Part shown: piece after piece, positions 44,774 through 53,759 of the stretch
Numbering within the stretch: the stretch's first letter is position 1
How the letters are laid out: each line of letters starts with the position of its first letter
Assembly: GCA_019058275.1 (NCBI GenBank)
Contig: JAHLVW010000016.1
Coordinates: 1-64,000 of the forward strand
From: Candidatus Heimdallarchaeota archaeon
GTDB taxonomy: Archaea > Asgardarchaeota > Heimdallarchaeia > JABLTI01
Length of the DNA stretch: 64,000 nucleotides
Reading direction: 5' to 3'
Made by a program: the position numbers and the translations under genes
The notes under the pieces: model-generated
Told to the model about the DNA's origin: nothing
Database searches by the model: none
Seen by the model: the letters and a program-made list of their open reading frames with translations, nothing else

Positions 44774-46774
44774 ATGACAGTTGGTGTTTTCGTTTGTCAT
44801 TGTGGTAAAAACATTGCTGGAACAGTTGATGTAAAAAAAGTATCAGAAGAAATGAAGAAGAATCCATTGGTTTCATATTCAACTGATTATGAGTTTATGT
44901 GTAGTAAATCAGGTCAAGAACTAATAGCCCAAACGATCAAAGATAAAGGCATTGATAGGGTTGTAGTTGCTGCTTGCACACCTAAGCTTCATGAGAAGAC
45001 CTTTAGAAGAGTTTTGCAGAAAAATAACTTGAATCCATTTTACTTGGAATTTGTTAATATTAGAGAGCAGAATTCTTGGATTCATTCTGATATGAAATTA
45101 GCTACTATTAAAGCAATAGATCTAGTCAATGGTGCTATTGAACGAGCAGCTGCCCTTGAAGCTATAGATTCTACTGAATATCCAGTCGAAAAGAAAGTTT
45201 TAGTTGTTGGCGCAGGTGTTGCGGGTATACAAGCAGCTCTTGATCTAGCTGAAAAGGATATTGAAATTTATTTAATAGATATTGATGCAACGATTGGCGG
45301 ATACATGGCAAAGTTGGACAAAACTTTTCCTACAAACGATTGTTCAGCTTGTATTTTAACCCCAAAAATGAATGATGCTTATACACATCCCAAGATAACT
45401 GTGTTGACATTGACTGAAGCAGTTAGTGCTCATAGAGTTGGCGGTAATTTTGAGGTTGAGCTAGTTCAACATCCAAGATATGTTGATATTGAGAAATGTC
45501 GTTCCTGTTATACTTGTATAGAAAATTGCCCTTTGAAAAAACGACCTAACAAGTTTTTTGACAATATTGGTACTACCAAAGCAGTATTTTTCCCATTCGC
45601 ACAATCAATTCCAAAAGCAGTTGTAATTGACCAAGATTACTGTCTTTACCTAAAGAATCGTGATAAGGGCAGAGATGTTTGTAGAAGATGTGAAAAGAAT
45701 TGCCCAAGTGGTGCAATTGATTTCTCTCAGACTAAGAAACATATCACAATGGAATTTGGAGCGATTATTCTTGCAACTGGATTCGAGGATTTTGATCCAT
45801 CAATAATTGAGGAGTACAACTATCAAAACAGTCCTGACATTGTTACTAATTCTGAATTTGGTTTTATGTTCAATGTATCAGGTCCAACAGATGGGAAGCT
45901 TATAAGACCAAGTACAAATAAAGCACCAAAATCGGTAGCATTTATTCAATGTGTTGGTTCTCGAGATGATATTGCTGAATATTGTTGCAATATTGGTTGT
46001 ATGGCTAGCTTGAAACATGCTTATCTTACATTGAAACAAAATCCAGATACGAAAGTTTACATTTGCTATGCTGATATGCGAACTGTTGGGAAAGGTTACG
46101 AAGAATACTATAAACGAATAAGACAGCTGGGAGTTCGGTTTATAAGAGGCAAACCAAGTCAGATAGACTTATTACCTGACGGACAATTGCAAATTAAGGT
46201 CTATGATTCTGCAATTGAAAAGCTAGAAAACATAACAGTTGAAATGGCAGCACTACAAGTTGGTCTACGACCAAGTAAAAAAGCAGGTGAAGTGAGAAAA
46301 ATCTTTGGGGTTGATCCATCTTCTAGCGGTGGAGAAATGAATGATTATTTCAAAGAACTTCATCCTAAATTAGAACCCGTTGATACAAAAGCATCAGGGG
46401 TTTATATTTGTGGATGTGCAAGAAGTCCAAAAACAATAACTAGTTCTGTCAGTGAAGCTAAAGCTGCTGCAAGTTCAGCAAGTAGCAGATTAATTACTGG
46501 TAAAATAACTATAGCAAATAATACTGCACAAGTAAACGAAGAAACATGTGTTGGTTGTGGTGCTTGTATTGAAGTTTGTCCTTTTGATGCTATTGAATTA
46601 CAAGGACCTATCAAACGAGTAGCAGTTGTTAATCCCATTGCTTGCAAAAAATGTGGAACTTGTGCTTCAGTTTGTCCAACAGGTTCAATACAATTACCTC
46701 ATTATAGAACAATTCAGATTCTCCCACAAATTAAAGGAATTACTGATAAGAATCTCGAGGTGAAAGAGTCTTGA
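44774..46774 (+). CDS. hdrA: heterodisulfide reductase subunit HdrA
   Basis: Starts at ATG 44774 (MTVGVFVCHCGKNIAG), with GGTGA 7 nt upstream. The roughly 666-residue flavoprotein has the HdrA N-terminal CHCG domain, VVAACTPKLHEKTF, the Rossmann VLVVGAGVAGIQAALDLAEKDIEIYLIDID for FAD, TFPTNDCSACILTPKM, an inserted four-cysteine ferredoxin-like part (CRSCYTCIENCPLKK, CRRCEKNCPSGAI), CVGSRD, and two C-terminal [4Fe-4S] motifs (CVGCGACIEVCPFDAI, CKKCGTCASVCPTGSI). In Hdr complexes this FAD performs the electron bifurcation. No selenocysteine position is seen. Confidence 0.93.
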   Translation: MTVGVFVCHCGKNIAGTVDVKKVSEEMKKNPLVSYSTDYEFMCSKSGQELIAQTIKDKGIDRVVVAACTPKLHEKTFRRVLQKNNLNPFYLEFVNIREQNSWIHSDMKLATIKAIDLVNGAIERAAALEAIDSTEYPVEKKVLVVGAGVAGIQAALDLAEKDIEIYLIDIDATIGGYMAKLDKTFPTNDCSACILTPKMNDAYTHPKITVLTLTEAVSAHRVGGNFEVELVQHPRYVDIEKCRSCYTCIENCPLKKRPNKFFDNIGTTKAVFFPFAQSIPKAVVIDQDYCLYLKNRDKGRDVCRRCEKNCPSGAIDFSQTKKHITMEFGAIILATGFEDFDPSIIEEYNYQNSPDIVTNSEFGFMFNVSGPTDGKLIRPSTNKAPKSVAFIQCVGSRDDIAEYCCNIGCMASLKHAYLTLKQNPDTKVYICYADMRTVGKGYEEYYKRIRQLGVRFIRGKPSQIDLLPDGQLQIKVYDSAIEKLENITVEMAALQVGLRPSKKAGEVRKIFGVDPSSSGGEMNDYFKELHPKLEPVDTKASGVYICGCARSPKTITSSVSEAKAAASSASSRLITGKITIANNTAQVNEETCVGCGACIEVCPFDAIELQGPIKRVAVVNPIACKKCGTCASVCPTGSIQLPHYRTIQILPQIKGITDKNLEVKES

Positions 46775-47739
46775 AAAAGGAAAAAGAAAGAGTCATAGGA
46801 TTCTGCTGTAACGAATGTGCCTACGCAGCTGCAGATTTAGCAGGACAATTAGGGATGAAATATCCTGTAAATGTACGAATAATTAGAACTCCTTGTAGTG
46901 GTACAACAGATCCCCTTTGGGTTCTTGATGGATTAGCACAAGGTGCGAAAGGGGTTTTTGTTTCTGGTTGTTTACCCGATCAATGTCATTATGGTGACGG
47001 CAATGTTCACATGGAAGAAAGTGTAGTATTCCTACGAACATTATTGAAAGCAATAGGAATAAATCCTAAGCATATTATTAGCTACCTAAATTCAGCTGGT
47101 ATGCCAGAAGCATTTGCTAATTCCACTTCAGATTTTGTAAAAGATGTTCTTTCATTACCAACTCTTCCAGACATTAAGAGTGAAGTAAAAAGTGCTGATA
47201 AAAGGGAGAGATTTCTCGAGATACTAACAGCATATGCCAAAGCTACTGGAAAGATTGATAAATTAGATGAAAAACCCATTCCTCGCGAAGGTTTTGGGAT
47301 GATAACTGTTGATGAGGATAAATGTGTTTCATGTGGAAGTTGTGGTTATTTGTGTGAAACAGATGCAATTACAAAACAAGAGACAAAAAAACATCGCAAA
47401 ATGTATTACGCTCACTATTTGTGCACTGGATGTGAAGCTTGTGTTAGAGCATGTCCAACTGAAGCAATAACAGTCAATAAAGAAATTCACTTGAAGCCAT
47501 TCCTTGCTAAAGAAAATAACCAATTCTCAGGAAGTCAACTTGTCACCTGCTCTAATTGTGCTGACAAATTTGCTACAGTGGCAATTTTGGAAAAGATTGA
47601 AGACCAGTTTGAGCTTATTGATTCAGAAATAATCTCCTTGTGTCCTGCATGTAGAAGAGATGTTATTGGTGAAGACTTTGTGAATCTTAGTCGATATCTA
47701 GAAGCAGCTAATATTAAATCAGAGGAGGAAGCTAAATGA
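46771..47739 (+). CDS. flxD: extended FlxD/MvhD-like protein with extra ferredoxin domain
   Basis: The TTG start overlaps the hdrA stop codon (TTGA) behind GAGGTGA. Residues 1-130 are the MvhD domain (GFCCNECAYAAADLAG, TPCSGTTDPLWVLDGLAQGAKGVFVSGCLPDQCHY) with a [2Fe-2S]-type cysteine set. Unlike the usual 130-150-residue MvhD/FlxD, it continues with a two-cluster ferredoxin domain (CVSCGSCGYLCETDAI, CTGCEACVRACPTEAI) and a final CSNC...CPAC domain, 322 residues in all. MvhD-type subunits link the electron donor to HdrA. Stop and next start overlap (ATGA). Confidence 0.87.
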   Translation: MKKEKERVIGFCCNECAYAAADLAGQLGMKYPVNVRIIRTPCSGTTDPLWVLDGLAQGAKGVFVSGCLPDQCHYGDGNVHMEESVVFLRTLLKAIGINPKHIISYLNSAGMPEAFANSTSDFVKDVLSLPTLPDIKSEVKSADKRERFLEILTAYAKATGKIDKLDEKPIPREGFGMITVDEDKCVSCGSCGYLCETDAITKQETKKHRKMYYAHYLCTGCEACVRACPTEAITVNKEIHLKPFLAKENNQFSGSQLVTCSNCADKFATVAILEKIEDQFELIDSEIISLCPACRRDVIGEDFVNLSRYLEAANIKSEEEAK

Positions 47740-48218
47740 ATTTTGATGAAACAACTTGTTATATTTGTGCAAAGTGTACAAGTGGTTGTCCTACTGCAGT
47801 TTATGACCCTACCTTTAAACCCCATGTAATTGTTGCGAGGTCTAAAGTTGATCATGAAAATCTTATAGAAGAAGAGAATCTCTGGTCTTGTGTACTCTGC
47901 AAACGCTGTGAACGTCGTTGTCCTCAAAACGTTTCACCTCTTTTAATTGTAACAGAACTAAAAAATGAAAGCTATAAACATTGTAAGGAGCATGTGCCAA
48001 AGGGCTTTGAAGTTCTAATTAAATTAGTCAAAGATACAGGTTTAGCATCCAGAGAAGAAACAATAATCACTGCTGATTTTGATGAGTTTGAAAGAGAAGA
48101 TTTAGGATTACCACCCATACCAAACATTAACACAAAAGTAATAACAGAAGCACTAACTGAACTAGGATTTTTCGATAAAATTTGCGAAGAGTCTGGATCA
48201 ACAAGCACGGAGGAATAG
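47736..48218 (+). CDS. hdrC: heterodisulfide reductase subunit HdrC
   Basis: 160 residues with two classical [4Fe-4S] motifs, CYICAKCTSGCPTAVY and CVLCKRCERRCPQNVSP, as in HdrC, which passes electrons from HdrA to HdrB. The ATG overlaps the flxD stop codon by 4 nt and is preceded by GAGGAGG. The C-terminal 60 residues are helical and acidic. Confidence 0.92.
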   Translation: MNFDETTCYICAKCTSGCPTAVYDPTFKPHVIVARSKVDHENLIEEENLWSCVLCKRCERRCPQNVSPLLIVTELKNESYKHCKEHVPKGFEVLIKLVKDTGLASREETIITADFDEFEREDLGLPPIPNINTKVITEALTELGFFDKICEESGSTSTEE

Positions 48219-48220
48219 AA

Positions 48221-49060
48221 ATGGAACCTGCTTTTTTAAATCTAGGATGTAAAGTACCAACTTCACAATATGCTTTTGAATTGTCAACTAGAGCAGTAAT
48301 AAAAGAGCTTAACCTACCTATTGAGGTACAACAAGAATACAATTGTTGTGGATTTCCATTTATCTCGCTAGACAAAAATGCTTGGGTTTATCTCGCTACA
48401 AGAAATTTAGCTTTTGCTGAAAAAGCAAAAAGAAACCTACTTCCAATTTGCAATGGATGTTTCTTATCTTATGTTGAAGCGAGAGCAGAATTATTACATG
48501 ATAGTAAACTGAAGAAGAAGATAAACAAACAACTGGCAAAAGAAGGTTTGAAGTTTACTGGAAAATCTAAAATTGTTCATTTAGTTGATATCTTCTATGA
48601 AGTAAGGGATGAAATAAAATCAAAAATAGTAAAGAATTTTGATAAAAAGAAAATAGCTGTTCATCTAGGATGTCATGGTGAAGAAGAAAAAAATGAAGAA
48701 CCAATTGATGGTATACCTCGAATTGATAAAATGATGACAATAATGAGAGACTTAGGTATTGAGACTGATTTATACCCTACAATTCACGAGTGTTGTGGTG
48801 CAGGTGGAATTATTTCAGAAAAAGATTTACCATTCAAGATGTCAGGTAACAAACTAGTTGAGTTAATTGAAATGGGTTATGAAGGTATGGCTACAATTTG
48901 TCCATTCTGTCAAAGTCAGTATGAGACAAAACAAGCATTAATTTCTCAAATAATCAGCAAAAAAGTACAATTACCTGTTTATTATCTTACACAGCTTATG
49001 GGTATGGCTTGGGGTTTAGATGAAGAAACATTGGGTCTTCACTTGAATACATCTCTTTAA
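48221..49060 (+). CDS. hdrB: heterodisulfide reductase subunit HdrB
   Basis: ATG 48221 (MEPAFLNLGCKVPTSQY) lies 3 nt after the hdrC stop codon with GGAGG at 48209-48213; an in-frame start at 48182 inside hdrC is unlikely. The 279-residue protein has two CCG domains: C...CCGFPF...CNGC and CHGEE...CCGAGG...CPFCQ, the cysteines that build the two noncubane [4Fe-4S] clusters where the disulfide is reduced. As the organism shows no methanogenesis genes here, the substrate need not be CoM-S-S-CoB. Confidence 0.92.
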   Translation: MEPAFLNLGCKVPTSQYAFELSTRAVIKELNLPIEVQQEYNCCGFPFISLDKNAWVYLATRNLAFAEKAKRNLLPICNGCFLSYVEARAELLHDSKLKKKINKQLAKEGLKFTGKSKIVHLVDIFYEVRDEIKSKIVKNFDKKKIAVHLGCHGEEEKNEEPIDGIPRIDKMMTIMRDLGIETDLYPTIHECCGAGGIISEKDLPFKMSGNKLVELIEMGYEGMATICPFCQSQYETKQALISQIISKKVQLPVYYLTQLMGMAWGLDEETLGLHLNTSL

Positions 49061-49069
49061 ATCGAAAAA

Positions 49070-49804
49070 TCATATGTAATTGAATAATTCAGTTAACTTC
49101 GAAATAGTATTGAAACGTTGGTCTAAATCTTCACTAAAAACTAGTTCTTCTTCTCGACGAATTATTAGAACGTTTAAATTATAATTTCTCGCTCCAATCC
49201 CATCTGTCTTTAATTCATCACCTACATGTAGTATTTCAGATGGTTGCAGTTTCGAATGCTCCAAGAGAATCTTGTAATTATCTATCTTTTGTGGATTGAA
49301 TTTGTCAACTGTGATAATTTCCTCAAAAAAATTAATAATGTTGTTTTGTTCCAGAAGTTCGATTATTCCATCCGAATGATTGCCTGATAAAACATACTGT
49401 TTAATTTTTTTCTGATTTAATTGTTTTATAGTTTCCACAACATCATTATAAAGAATCTTTTTTTGAATAATAAATATCTGATTTACTAACCACGTCTTTA
49501 ATTCTTCAATATCATGACATGAATTCTGAATTTCTAACATGTCAACTCTTATTTTATTATATTCTTTGATGAACTGAATTCTTTCTTCTTTAGAAAGAGT
49601 ACCAAATATATTGCGTTGGTGTTTAAGATTATCAGGTAGATTTTGTAGCACCTCAAGACTTCCTTGCATTAATTCTTCTTTAGTAACAATAATTCCCTTC
49701 AGAGCAAGTAATCTTGGTATTAGATCATGTGTTGCTGGTGTAACATGCGCTAAGGTTCTATCAAAATCGAAACTAATGCATTTTATCAATTCAAAACCCC
49801 ACAC
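49070..49804 (-). CDS. HAD superfamily hydrolase
   Basis: A protein of about 240 residues with HAD motif I FDFDRTLA (nucleophile and acid-base Asp), motif II SGNHSDG, a Lys in VDKFNPQK, and motif IV HVGDELKTD. The helical cap (about 20-110) makes it a C1-cap phosphatase such as a sugar or nucleotide phosphatase; the substrate is not evident. GTG 49804 opens the frame; TTG 49789 (MIKCISFDFDRT) gives a more normal N-terminus. It is convergent with hdrB with only 9 nt between. Confidence 0.85.
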   Translation of the reverse strand: MWGFELIKCISFDFDRTLAHVTPATHDLIPRLLALKGIIVTKEELMQGSLEVLQNLPDNLKHQRNIFGTLSKEERIQFIKEYNKIRVDMLEIQNSCHDIEELKTWLVNQIFIIQKKILYNDVVETIKQLNQKKIKQYVLSGNHSDGIIELLEQNNIINFFEEIITVDKFNPQKIDNYKILLEHSKLQPSEILHVGDELKTDGIGARNYNLNVLIIRREEELVFSEDLDQRFNTISKLTELFNYI

Positions 49805-49818
49805 ATTAATTCATAGTT

Positions 49819-50892
49819 TTATTTCTTGAATTTCAATCCAATACTAGGTTTTACCAATTCCTTATCCGGATCTAAATCAACCAAGGAATCAATTATCGCC
49901 TGTCTATAAGATATTTTATACTCAAATCCTAATGCTTTCAATTTATTTGAGCTATAAATCAGAGTTTTTCCAATATAGCTAATTGCAATCGGAGAAAGTG
50001 CTATTTTAATCAGTTCAAACTTTGGGAATATTTTGTTGAGTACCCTCAAAAGAGGTAAGAGTAATCTGAAAAACCAATATTGAACGGAAAAAGTTGGTGG
50101 ATTTCTATTATAATACTCAGCAATAACATCCATGATTTCTTTATATGAAATTGGTTCGAGAGCTATATTGTATTCTTCCCCTGAAATATCGTCATTATAT
50201 TCTACAAGATAAACTTGAGCTCTTGCTACATCTATTGGTGATGTTATAGATAAGAGATTTTTCCCTTTGTTAATTAATTTTGGTAAGGCACGATATGATA
50301 ATAATTTTACAAGATTGGGTATGGTTTGTCTGTCACCTGCACCGACTATCGGGCCCAGTCTTGTTGTTACAAATTTCTTATCGGGATGTCTTTTGGAATA
50401 ATCATTCACTATATTTTCAGCAATTCGCTTGGTTACAGTATAAGGTAGACCATCTAATGGACCAATTGGACTATTTTCATATATTGTATAGGTTTTTACT
50501 CTGTCATTAAAAGCCTCATAAACAGCAATAGAGCTTGTATAAATAAAACATTTAGCTTTTGATTTAACGAAAGCATTAAGCATTAACCTTGTACCCAAAA
50601 CATTTGATTTGTACATTTGTTCATAAGTTTGGTTTAACAGAATATTTGCTGCTATATGAAAAACATAATCAATACCACTATTCATAATATCAGAAATTGT
50701 GTCACTATCTAGCAAATCACCCTCGGTTATTGTGACTCCTAATTCTTTTAATTTAGCAGCTTTGTCGGGATTTCTTACCAAGCAAATTACATCTTCTGGT
50801 CTAGTTACATCTAACTTCTTCTCAGTAATGATGTATCTTACTACTTGACTACCAACTTGACCAGTTGCTCCTGTTACGAATATTTTTGCCAT
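49819..50892 (-). CDS. NAD-dependent epimerase/dehydratase (extended SDR)
   Basis: A 357-residue extended short-chain dehydrogenase: dinucleotide loop VTGATGQVGSQVV, DLLDSDTI acidic site, TSSIAVYEAF, catalytic YTVTK (YxxxK) and RLGPIVGAG. The C-terminal part is basic and helical, similar to 3-beta-hydroxysteroid dehydrogenase/isomerase-like members. Acts on a nucleotide sugar or an isoprenoid/sterol-like alcohol; the substrate cannot be told. It is upstream of the HAD gene on the same strand with a 14-nt gap, so the two may act together. Confidence 0.87.
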   Translation of the reverse strand: MAKIFVTGATGQVGSQVVRYIITEKKLDVTRPEDVICLVRNPDKAAKLKELGVTITEGDLLDSDTISDIMNSGIDYVFHIAANILLNQTYEQMYKSNVLGTRLMLNAFVKSKAKCFIYTSSIAVYEAFNDRVKTYTIYENSPIGPLDGLPYTVTKRIAENIVNDYSKRHPDKKFVTTRLGPIVGAGDRQTIPNLVKLLSYRALPKLINKGKNLLSITSPIDVARAQVYLVEYNDDISGEEYNIALEPISYKEIMDVIAEYYNRNPPTFSVQYWFFRLLLPLLRVLNKIFPKFELIKIALSPIAISYIGKTLIYSSNKLKALGFEYKISYRQAIIDSLVDLDPDKELVKPSIGLKFKK

Positions 50893-51017
50893 TGATTATC
50901 CATCGATGCAATTTTTGGTGCGATGATTCATATCGCATAGATATAATTGTAAATACTAGCCTTGATCTAGAATCGTTTATTCTTTTGCTATTTCTTTACT
51001 AAATTTATAAGCTTTAT

Positions 51018-52052
51018 TCATTTCTTTGCATAGAGTTTATGAATTACATCAATCACAAACTCTATATCTTCCTTTTCAATCCCATAATGAGTAACTAAAC
51101 GAAATACTGTATCCCAACGACTCGAAACTGTAATATTATTCTTGGCTAAATCTGCTTTGAATTGTTCTCCTGTGATGTTTAAACCTGATATATCAATAAA
51201 GAGTATATTTGTTTGACATTCCCTTGTTATTAGACCTTCAATATTAGACAATCCCTTTTTTAAGATTTGAGCATTTTTATGATCATCTGCTAATCTATCA
51301 ATCATTTTCTCGAGAGCAATAATTCCGGGTGCAGCAATTATTCCAGCTTGTCTCATCCCTCCACCTAGCATCTTTCTTATCCTTAATGCTTGGTTAATGA
51401 ATTCTTGACTTCCTGCTACTATAGAACCTATTGGACAAGCTAGTCCTTTACTTAAACAGAACATTATAGAATCAGCTCCCTTAACTAACTCTCTTGCAGA
51501 AATACCAGAAGCGATTACAGCATTAAACAAACGAGCACCATCTATGTGTACTTTTAGATTATTCTTCTTTGCTGATTTATATAGATCTTGTAGTTGTTCT
51601 TTAGACCAAACTTTCCCACCAGCCATATTGTGAGTATTTTCTATCGAAACCAGAGAGCTTATTGGATAATGAAGATCGATACCTCTTACAGCATCATTCA
51701 ACATTTCGGGAGTAATCAAATATCCATCTTTACCTTGCAGAGTTCGTAATTGTAATCCACCTATCACTGCAGGTGAAGCAACCTCATGTAGGACTATATG
51801 CGAGTTCTGTTCCAAGATTACCTCATCCCCTTTTTTTGTTTGGCTGACAAGTCCACAGATATTACCCATTGTACCTGAGCAAACCAATAAAGCAGCTTCC
51901 ATACTTAAGAGCTTTGCAGCTTTTTCTTGTAACTCAATGACTGTTGGATCGTCTCCAAAAACATCATCACCAAGCTTTGCATATCTCATAGCTTCGAGCA
52001 TTTCCTCAGAAGGTAAAGTTACTGTATCACTACGCAAGTCTATTTTTTTCAT
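51018..52052 (-). CDS. ltaE: low-specificity L-threonine aldolase
   Basis: A 344-residue fold-type I PLP enzyme with family motifs: N-terminal DLRSDTVTLPSEEM, GDDVFGDDPTV, CSGTMGN, HIDGARLFNA (171-174 DGAR), the Schiff-base lysine in FCLSKGLACPIGS (Lys202) and GGGMRQAGI. It splits threonine or allo-threonine to glycine and acetaldehyde. It is divergent from an Lrp-like regulator gene, which may control it. Confidence 0.92.
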   Translation of the reverse strand: MKKIDLRSDTVTLPSEEMLEAMRYAKLGDDVFGDDPTVIELQEKAAKLLSMEAALLVCSGTMGNICGLVSQTKKGDEVILEQNSHIVLHEVASPAVIGGLQLRTLQGKDGYLITPEMLNDAVRGIDLHYPISSLVSIENTHNMAGGKVWSKEQLQDLYKSAKKNNLKVHIDGARLFNAVIASGISARELVKGADSIMFCLSKGLACPIGSIVAGSQEFINQALRIRKMLGGGMRQAGIIAAPGIIALEKMIDRLADDHKNAQILKKGLSNIEGLITRECQTNILFIDISGLNITGEQFKADLAKNNITVSSRWDTVFRLVTHYGIEKEDIEFVIDVIHKLYAKK

Positions 52053-52235
52053 TTAATTCATCTCTGGTGGAAAATTCTGATAGTAATTTTAGAAAGCTAA
52101 TTTTTGCCCGTTTTTATAAATTGTTATCCATTGATTAAAAACACCATTAGAAAAGACTTAAAGCATTTAAATGTTTAAAATATCCGAAGGATTAATAATA
52201 AATTGATTATTAATAGAGTCTGGGAGCAATGATTC

Positions 52236-52898
52236 ATGCACAAGCTAGATAAAACCGACTTACGAATATTAATAGCATTATTGGCTGATTCACGAACAAG
52301 TTATGCAGCCCTTGCTCGAGAGACAAATTTAACTATTCCATCTATTAAAACCAGAATCCAAAAATATATTGATTCAGGTTTAATTGAGAAATTCACAATC
52401 ATTATTGATGAACATATGATTATGAAAGGTACATCAATGACTTTTCTCTTAAAAGTAAAACCTAGTGATTTAGACACAATCGCTAAAGAAATTTATATTA
52501 GTCCCTTTATTGCAAATATGACTATAACTTCTGGACATTACAATTTAGTTATTGTAACCCACCCAATGAGTGACAAAGATAAATTAGAGTTTATTAAACA
52601 CGTAAATACACTGCCCGGAGAATCTGTTATTGAATTAGTTTCATCAATAAATCTTGAGACATTTATGTGCAGGCCAATAGAGTTACCCAAAACCCCTATA
52701 AACCTCCTAATAAGATGCGATTATTGTCATAGAGAGTTTTCTGGTGAAGTATTTTCAAAAGCAATACTTGGTAGGAAAAGATATTTCTGCAGTCCTATTT
52801 GTCAAGAGAAATATGAGGAAAGGGCTAAGAAATACATTAGAGGGGAATTATTCCAACATCCTGATGAGGAAAAAGTAAGGAAAGAAGCTAAGAGTTAA
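52236..52898 (+). CDS. Lrp/AsnC-type regulator with C-terminal TRASH-like zinc domain
   Basis: ATG 52236 is preceded by GGGAG. The order over 220 residues is: helix-turn-helix (LDKTDLRILIALLADSRTSYAALARETNLTIPSIKTRIQKYI), an Lrp-type RAM/ligand-binding region (about 65-145), and a C-terminal cysteine domain, RCDYCHREFSG...KRYFCSPICQEKYEERAKKYI, matching TRASH metal-sensing domains (CxxC-x(about 20)-CxxxC). Archaeal regulators with this fusion sense metals such as copper. The divergent neighbour ltaE is a candidate target; amino-acid sensing is the alternative. Confidence 0.85.
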   Translation: MHKLDKTDLRILIALLADSRTSYAALARETNLTIPSIKTRIQKYIDSGLIEKFTIIIDEHMIMKGTSMTFLLKVKPSDLDTIAKEIYISPFIANMTITSGHYNLVIVTHPMSDKDKLEFIKHVNTLPGESVIELVSSINLETFMCRPIELPKTPINLLIRCDYCHREFSGEVFSKAILGRKRYFCSPICQEKYEERAKKYIRGELFQHPDEEKVRKEAKS

Positions 52899-52985
52899 TA
52901 TATCTAATTCTTACTTCACAAGATTTTTTTTCTTAAAAAGACTTTATACATGATAATAGAAGCATATTAATTGGAGATAGAGTAA

Positions 52986-53705
52986 ATGGCTAAAAAGCAA
53001 CAATTTGATGCTGTTTTTTTTGATTTAGATGATACGCTTTTTAATAGTTCCTTAATGTCATTAACTGCAAGGAAGAATGCTATTAGAGCACTAAAAGAAG
53101 CAGGATTAGAGTTAGATGAAGATGATGCTTTCAAGATTCTTATGGGAATTGTAAAAGAGTATGGCTCTAATTATGGCGAGCATTTCAATAGATTAATTGA
53201 GAAATTAGGTTATGAGATTCACCCCAAACTTATAGCAGCAGCAGTTGTTGCATACCATACAACAAAATTTTCTTTGTTAAGACCATTTCCAGGTGTTATT
53301 CTGACTTTACTTACTTTAATGAAATCCATGAAAATCGGCTTAATTTCTGATGGTATAAAAATCAAACAATGGGAGAAGCTTACCTACTTGGGAATTCAAC
53401 ATTTCTTTGAAGCAGTAGTAATTAATGATTTGCCCAGCCAATGGAAACCAGCTGATCATGGATTTAAAGTTGCTTTAAAGAAATTAAAACTAAGTGATGC
53501 AAGCAGAACCATTTATGTTGGGAATAAAATAGAGACAGATATCATAGGAGCTAATAGAATAGGTATGGTTAGTATTTTGTTTGAGCATGAGCAAAAAACA
53601 AATGTTACTGAACTTTCGAATGAAGAGAAACCAAATTACTTAATTGGTAGTAGCTCAGAGATTACAGAAATCGTTGGATTAAAACAATTGAGATGGAGAT
53701 TTTAA
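52986..53705 (+). CDS. HAD superfamily hydrolase
   Basis: A 239-residue protein with FFDLDDTLFNSS (motif I), LISDGIKIKQWEKL (motif II), a conserved Lys in QWKPADHGF (motif III) and YVGNKIETDIIGA (motif IV; N in place of the usual D at its first acidic position). The small helical cap fits the archaeal C1 HAD group (TIGR02253-like), which includes glyceraldehyde-3-phosphate phosphatases. The ATG at 52986 has TGGAG upstream. Substrate unknown. Confidence 0.85.
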   Translation: MAKKQQFDAVFFDLDDTLFNSSLMSLTARKNAIRALKEAGLELDEDDAFKILMGIVKEYGSNYGEHFNRLIEKLGYEIHPKLIAAAVVAYHTTKFSLLRPFPGVILTLLTLMKSMKIGLISDGIKIKQWEKLTYLGIQHFFEAVVINDLPSQWKPADHGFKVALKKLKLSDASRTIYVGNKIETDIIGANRIGMVSILFEHEQKTNVTELSNEEKPNYLIGSSSEITEIVGLKQLRWRF

Positions 53706-53723
53706 GAAAAATAAAGTAAAGAA

Positions 53724-53759
53724 AATGGTGTTTTAACTGAATGAGGAGGAAACACCATT
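53724..53759 (+). promoter_or_regulatory. 10-bp hairpin with a ribosome binding site in its loop
   Basis: AATGGTGTTT (53724-53733) and AAACACCATT (53750-53759) are perfectly complementary. The 16-nt loop contains GAGGAGG, and the right arm ends inside the TTG start codon of a 33-codon ORF. It may be the terminator of the upstream HAD gene or a translation control hairpin. No T-run follows it directly. Confidence 0.45.

Noticed and set aside
44774..46774. Selenocysteine in HdrA or the hydrogenase large subunit
   Set aside because: All ligand positions are ordinary Cys codons and no in-frame TGA occurs.
46402..48375. Several minus-strand frames under the Hdr genes
   Set aside because: They are shadows of strong plus-strand genes with full family motifs.
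38234..49060. Methanogen-type MvhAGD/HdrABC or F420-reducing hydrogenase
   Set aside because: The hydrogenase has HydB and HydG diaphorase subunits in 3b order; no F420-binding FrhB, no separate MvhA/MvhG with the Hdr genes, and no methanogenesis genes are present.
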